Shown here in pieces: positions 59,202 to 64,000 of a DNA stretch of 64,000 bases. How positions within the stretch are numbered: the first letter of the stretch is position 1; every line of letters begins with the position of its first letter. This stretch comes from Branchiostoma floridae (taxonomy: Eukaryota; Chordata; Leptocardii; Amphioxiformes; Branchiostomatidae). The notes beneath the pieces are model-generated. The model was not told where the DNA came from. It made no database searches and saw only the letters and a list, made by a program, of their open reading frames with translations. The DNA lies in the NCBI RefSeq assembly GCF_000003815.2, contig NC_049987.1, positions 23,511,824-23,575,823 on the forward strand. Direction: 5' to 3'. A program made the translations under genes and the position numbers.

Positions 59202-59332
59202 CCCTTCCCTCCCTCCCTAACTACCTTCCTCCCTAACTCCCTGCCTAACTCCCTTCCTCCCTAACTCCCTCCCTAATTGCCTCCCTAACTCCCTCCCCCT
59301 TACTCCCTTCCTCCCTAACTCCCTCCCTAATT
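59202..59332. repeat. ccctccctaact minisatellite
   Basis: Third copy of the array, same position in the tail block. Confidence 0.9.
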
Positions 59333-59639
59333 TGCAAATTGGCAAATTTACTCCTCTGCTGACTAAACTTCTTCCCAAGCTTATGATACTGTCTTATGCC
59401 ACGAAAGATTTGCTTTAAGGTAGGATTTCAGGGTGGCTGAGGAGTTTTGGGGGTGTTTCTTGTCTTCTAAAATTACCATCTTAGATAATGTATGGACCTT
59501 GATTTTTTTCTAAGGTAGTACCCTAATGCATAAAGATAATTTATGTCAATTGGTATGATGTCACAATGACGTCATCAACTACTTTTAGGCCACGCCCATT
59601 TTTAGAAAAAAAAGCCTAAAAAGCTTAAATTTTGGCTTG

Positions 59640-60580
59640 TATCATATCTTCAAAATAGCAAATCGATCAGCACCTCTCATCAAAAATAACCATTAACGCC
59701 GGTGGAAGGCTGTAAAGGAGGCTGGGAGCAGCAGACAAATCCAATCAACACGGAGCTTTGAAGTCCCCACCTTTGGTATTAACTGGGCTTGTTGCTGACG
59801 TGTACTTTTCAGATATGCTTGTTCATGAAATGTTCTTTTCTGAGATATTATACTTTAGGATTCACCCATCTTTCAATGTAAATTGTCATCAGGGACAATA
59901 AACAAGTACAAGTATTATTGCAATCCACGTAAATACATACCAAGAAGCAATCTGGTTTGAAACTACTGTTGTGAAAAGGACACGCCCAAACCATTTTGTT
60001 ACTGAAAAAAATACTTCAGAATTAGAGGCGAAAACAATAAAGATTAAGTAAAATTCAGATATCCCTACTCACGCGCGACCTCTAGAGCGGTTCCAACCGA
60101 CTTGCTAGGACAAGACGTTACCGCTTCCTGAAGATGCGACTCAAGACGTTACCGTTTCCTGAAGATGTCACTTAAGACATTACCGCTTCCTGAAGATACG
60201 ACTCAAGACGTTACCGTTTCCTGAAGATGCGACTCAAGACGTTACCGCTTCCTGAAGATGCGCGTTCTAGGCGGCGGCGGCTTTCTCGGTGTGTTTACTG
60301 GACTGTGATCTGATCGCTTGTCATCAGGCAGAATGCAGTGTGTATATATATTCATGTATGATGTAATACATATGTGATATTAAAGGTTTGATATGCTGAC
60401 CGTATGTCATTATGCTTATGATGAGATGTGATTGGTCAATTTAGATTTGAGAGCTGGCACGAACCATTCCTTCGGGGGAGGTCAGACACGGAATTATACA
60501 TCGATTTGCATAGAAAACGTTAACAAAACAACAGACGTTTCATTCAGGTATATGAAATATGAATTTAAGAAACACAACCC
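59640..60580. repeat. Long dispersed repeat R-B, copy 4
   Basis: Same landmarks as the other R-B copies. It has a minisatellite of about five 30-bp units (gcttcctgaagatgcgactc) at 60108-60265. Confidence 0.8.
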
Positions 60581-60989
60581 AGTCTTTACATGCCACAATT
60601 CTAGAAGCTGAGCAATCATATTTGAATCCTTCTAGAATATTACAAATTTACAAATTTGAGATATCGTTCTCCATCTTTAGTTGTCAATGAGCTTGTTATT
60701 TATCTCCACATGAAAAGTCGAGAAGGAGCATTCCACTTTTTAGCATGTTTTCTATTTAAAAAAACAACTTCTGGGTAATCTACCAAAAGATATGTACATT
60801 CTCTCAATTTGAAAACTGAGGCGTGTATACCATTGTTATTGTACAATTCTGCATTGCTTAGGTGCGTATTCACTATTTCTCATGTGTTATTTTACTACTC
60901 GACAAACTCATTACAATATTCAGAAAACATTGTGCTGGTTGGACCCATTGCTACAAGCCCATACTTAAAGTATTGCAGGTTATTTTCAC

Positions 60990-63097
60990 TGTGGATTGCC
61001 GGAGAGCCGCTGTACAGTGGTAGCGAGAGTTCCGCCTGTCACATATGGAAGTCCTGGAAACTGAGCAAAATTGGCAGCGATGAGATATTGGATGATGTGT
61101 TTTGACATGGTTTATGACTAGAGAAATGATGATCCACCGTTCTTAATATACTGGGTTTTAATCTGGCAAATTAAGGCCATATTTGCCTTTATCTGGAGGG
61201 ATGACGTGGCATCAGGTGGTGCGAATGGCATTTTGTTTTTCTGCAAATGACAGACTAATTTTCTAAGGAAAAATGAGTTAATCCAAGCTGGGAGGGAGAA
61301 ACATAAAAAATTTTGTACGTGAGAACTCTCAATGTAATCATTTGTACATGTTTTTCTAGAGACGTCGCAGACCCTTTCTGCTATTTTGGGTAAAATATAT
61401 AAAGTCTACCATGACATAGCGCTGTGAACTGCTGTAAATTACATTCAGTTCATCTTTCCAAACAGAGACTTTCAGAATTTGTTTTTAGAACTTTTATTTC
61501 AGTCATGTTGTCATGTTCTTTCTCAATAACGGTGATTGACAGCATTTATTTGATAGGCAATACATTAGACTACATAGATATACCTTTGACAAGAATTTTA
61601 TTTAAATTACTTTTGTATTGTCAAATGCAGTACTTTGAACATGGCTAAAATAAAAAAATTTCCTCCAAACGCAAAAAATTGCCTACTTTTCAGGACAAAC
61701 ACGTGACAACCAAAGAAGTGACCAAACAAGTTACCAAATTTTGCAACAATGTATTCGATAGATGTACAAATTATCTGTAAAGGGTACAAATTTCAAGCCC
61801 CAAAAATTACCAGAACGGCACTTAATCACTTATAGCCGCGTTAAAAAGTTGGGCCAAAAATTACATTTTAAGAAGCTTGAAATATTGGATTGTTTTGATG
61901 CTACCCAAGCACTGAAATTTATCTTGCTGAACATTTCATAACGACATTTAAAAAGCCAAAATGTTGTTCTATTCGGATCTTGTTTTGTTTTGTTCTGACG
62001 ATACGATCAAAGGAGTTGCAGTAATATTGCCGTAAAGTATAATAATTTCCGTGTTTTTGAGATGCGAAAATTGGGGAAAATGGCAAGAAAACTTGATTTT
62101 CCCGTTACCATGGCAACAAGGAGTTTTGATCTCAAAGAAGGCTATTTTAAAGGATTACGGGTCAAGTATTATCACTGTGCAAAATATGAGCCATATAATT
62201 TTTTTTACCCTTGCCACCATTGTTTGATCCATACAGACATTTGCTCTTAACTATCAGTGTCCAAAGGAGGAAAACTACTATATATGGAGCGGACTGATCC
62301 TCATGCTAACCGACATCTTTCTCACATCAGTCACTCCTGAGTAAGACAGCCGGAGCCGCAGAGTTCCCGTTTACAACTTTTATTCAGTCTGTCATACAGA
62401 CAAGTTTCATCAATATGGCTTCATCAGTGGTCCAAACTCAAATGAGCAGAGTTCACAAGCTTTGGAGAACAGGAAAAAAATTTAGAGCTGGTTCAGGCTT
62501 GTTACAAAGGAAATTCCATTATTAAATACCAGCAGTTTTGGCATTGTGTTTTTTTCGTCCGTTTACAACTGTTACTGTGGAAAATGTATGAATATAGGAG
62601 CTACATGTAATACCTTGATTAGTCTGCCGACGTAAGGCGACATCTGCTTTTTTCTGAGCGAACGACGTGGCATGAGGTGGTACGAATGGCATTTTGTTTT
62701 TCTGCAAGCGGCAGACAATTTTCTGGGAAGAGAAGCTAATCAGTGGTGGGAGGGAGAAACATCAAAACGCTTCTACGTGAGAACTCGTAATGTAGTCATT
62801 AAATCCCCGTGTTTTTCTGGAGATATTGCAAACCCTCCCTGCCATTTTAGGTAAACATGTACAAGTACACTACATTATAACCCTGTACGCTGTTGTAACT
62901 TACATTCGGTTCAACTGCAACAACATTACACACAGGCGTTTGTTTTTTAAACTTTTAAAATCAGTCATGCAATCAATGTAAATTTTCTCAAAAAACGTGA
63001 TTGACAGGTGTAAGAAGCGGCAGACACAGCAAAGTAAGACCGGTATACAGTTTCTACGTTTATAATGGCTCGATATGCAGGTAAACATTATTAATAG
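60990..63097. repeat. Repeat block (copy 3 of 3), start of a further unit
   Basis: Matches 28090-30460 in order and orientation, including 'gattgccggagagc', two R-A copies (61199, 62662) and 'ccgttaccatggcaacaagg'. The match stops at 63097, where the L1-like element begins. Confidence 0.8.
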
Positions 63098-64000
63098 AGG
63101 ACTTTCAAGATGGCGGCGGCCGTATGAGACGTTAATTTTGTGGCTCCGTACATAATTATTTTGAGCTTTTTCCGCTCAATCACCCGGCATAACCCGGCGT
63201 TTTTTGTATACTCAGTTGTACTGGAGGTCTTGTAGTATCCAGGAGTAGTGTTGATGTCGAGACGGCGTGACAAACGAGCCAGAAATATCAGCACCGAGAA
63301 CAAGTCTGGGCAGCAAAAGAGCCCCCCTCCCAAGCTACCTAAGATGGCGGAAGACGGCGCTGTAGACGTGACCAGTCTGGAAGGTTTCTCGCCTGAGCTC
63401 CGAGCACTGGCACAGCTGTTTTTGTCACACTCCAAAAAGCAGCATGAGGCAGTGTTGTCGGAGTTTACCACCGTGGGCAAGAAACTATCTGAACAGTTGG
63501 AGACTTTAAACGTTAAAGTGACGGAAATTTCGGCCGAAATGTCCTCACTGCGAGGGAGGGTGAATGACCTCGAGAACAATGCAAGCTTCCAGAGCGACGA
63601 ACTAGCTCAACTCCGCCAGGCATTACAACAGGAACGCCGGGAGCGTATCAGAGCATGTTTGTTAGCCGAGAGATATTCCATGAAGTCTGATCTAATCATT
63701 CAGGGACTCACTTGGACCAAAGATGAAGATTCAGTGCAAGTGTTTAGAGATTTCATTTGCGGTCAACTAAACCTACACGACGCGGTCCCGTTGGTAGCTG
63801 TGCATCGGCTGTCAAAACCAACACAGGCTCGACCTAATCCTCCTATGCTAGCAAGGTTGGTAAACTTTCAACAACGGGACTCTATCCTGCGTGCTGGAAG
63901 GAAACTGCGAGGGGAGAAGAGAGGCAGCTCCGTCGTCGTACATGAGCATCTACCGAGACCACTACAGGAGGCCCGCGGGAAACTTGTTCCAGACCGCGAC
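63098..64000 (+). mobile_element. L1-like LINE, 5' end (runs off the window)
   Basis: The 5' untranslated stretch 63098-63253 begins ggactttcaagatggcggc. AAGATGGCGGC matches the YY1-type site found at the 5' end of mammalian L1, a resemblance only. ORF1 follows, open to the window edge. The intact 5' end suggests a full-length, possibly young insertion. Confidence 0.75.
63254..64000 (+). CDS. L1-type ORF1 protein (partial, 249 codons, no stop)
   Basis: Starts MSRRRDKRARNISTENKSGQ. A basic N-terminus is followed by a coiled coil at about residues 70-135 (LSEQLETLNVKVTEISAEMS, then LRGRVNDLENN). An RRM-like and C-terminal part follow: SDLIIQGLTWTKDEDSVQVF, VAVHRLSKP and RDSILRAGRKLRGEK. This order matches the L1 ORF1p RNA-binding chaperone (Transposase_22 family), which coats LINE RNA. 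The frame is open for 747 nt without a stop. The minus-strand ORF 63091-63579 is a shadow. Confidence 0.85.
   Translation, partial: MSRRRDKRARNISTENKSGQQKSPPPKLPKMAEDGAVDVTSLEGFSPELRALAQLFLSHSKKQHEAVLSEFTTVGKKLSEQLETLNVKVTEISAEMSSLRGRVNDLENNASFQSDELAQLRQALQQERRERIRACLLAERYSMKSDLIIQGLTWTKDEDSVQVFRDFICGQLNLHDAVPLVAVHRLSKPTQARPNPPMLARLVNFQQRDSILRAGRKLRGEKRGSSVVVHEHLPRPLQEARGKLVPDRD

Larger units (their letters stand above)
56578..59400. repeat. Tail-repeat block of unit B
   Basis: Homologous to 18832-20400. Enlarged by the TTAA-flanked element (57812-58912). It contains a dispersed repeat at 56990-57560 and a ccctccctaact array at 59202-59332. No gene. Confidence 0.75.

Noticed and set aside
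1-64000. CRISPR-like arrays
   Set aside because: Tandem arrays here (59-bp, 30-bp, 12-bp, 22-bp) lack unique spacers between constant repeats and the genome is animal.

Overview
The window reads as a scaffold from a lancelet (amphioxus, Branchiostoma-like). Supporting signs are intron-rich animal genes with canonical GT-AG splice sites, a high density of MITEs, tRNA-derived SINEs and LINE remnants, AT-rich dispersed repeats, and a receptor tail built of NPVY and PYAxRYQ motifs of a kind I associate with amphioxus membrane proteins. The species is inferred, not proven. Three assembly gaps (N runs) are present.

The protein-coding core is a pair of tandem paralogues on the minus strand. Copy A (CDS 17798 down to 7464) and copy B (CDS 50804 down to 34194) could each be assembled exon by exon. 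All exon boundaries are GT-AG, the phases match, and the totals stay in frame (copy A 2376 nt, 791 aa; copy B 2457 nt, 818 aa). Both encode a predicted type II membrane protein. From the N-terminus it has a tyrosine-rich cytosolic tail with NPVY/NPMY motifs, one transmembrane helix, a stalk of repeated TTVDALKRDQD units, and one six-bladed YWTD (LDL-receptor class) beta-propeller. Copy B then has a C-terminal kringle domain and a short tail. Copy A lacks the kringle exon and stops at a TAG three codons into the last exon. The copies also differ in number of NPVY repeats (5 vs 1), NPMY exons (2 vs 1) and stalk repeats (8 vs 7).

Layout: 1-1203 tail repeats of a preceding unit; 3480-4480 a repeat block; 4480-18790 gene unit A; 18790-27540 tail repeats; 28090-30840 the repeat block again; 30840-51822 gene unit B; 51823-60980 tail repeats, enlarged by a 4.3 kb giant foldback element and a TTAA-flanked piggyBac-like element; 60990-63097 the repeat block a third time; 63098-64000 the 5' end of an L1-like LINE with an open ORF1. 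This order suggests a tandem array longer than the two copies seen, with further units predicted on both sides.

Mobile elements are abundant and several can be delimited by comparing filled and empty sites between the duplicated units: a hairpin MITE family with 8-bp target duplications, another with 9-bp duplications, a TA-flanked element and a TTAA-flanked element. There is also a Penelope-like (PLE) 3' fragment with a GIY-YIG domain between inverted terminal repeats, SINE copies, and L1-type and CR1-type reverse transcriptase remnants in introns. I see no CRISPR, rRNA operon or bacterial feature, and no functional tRNA gene.
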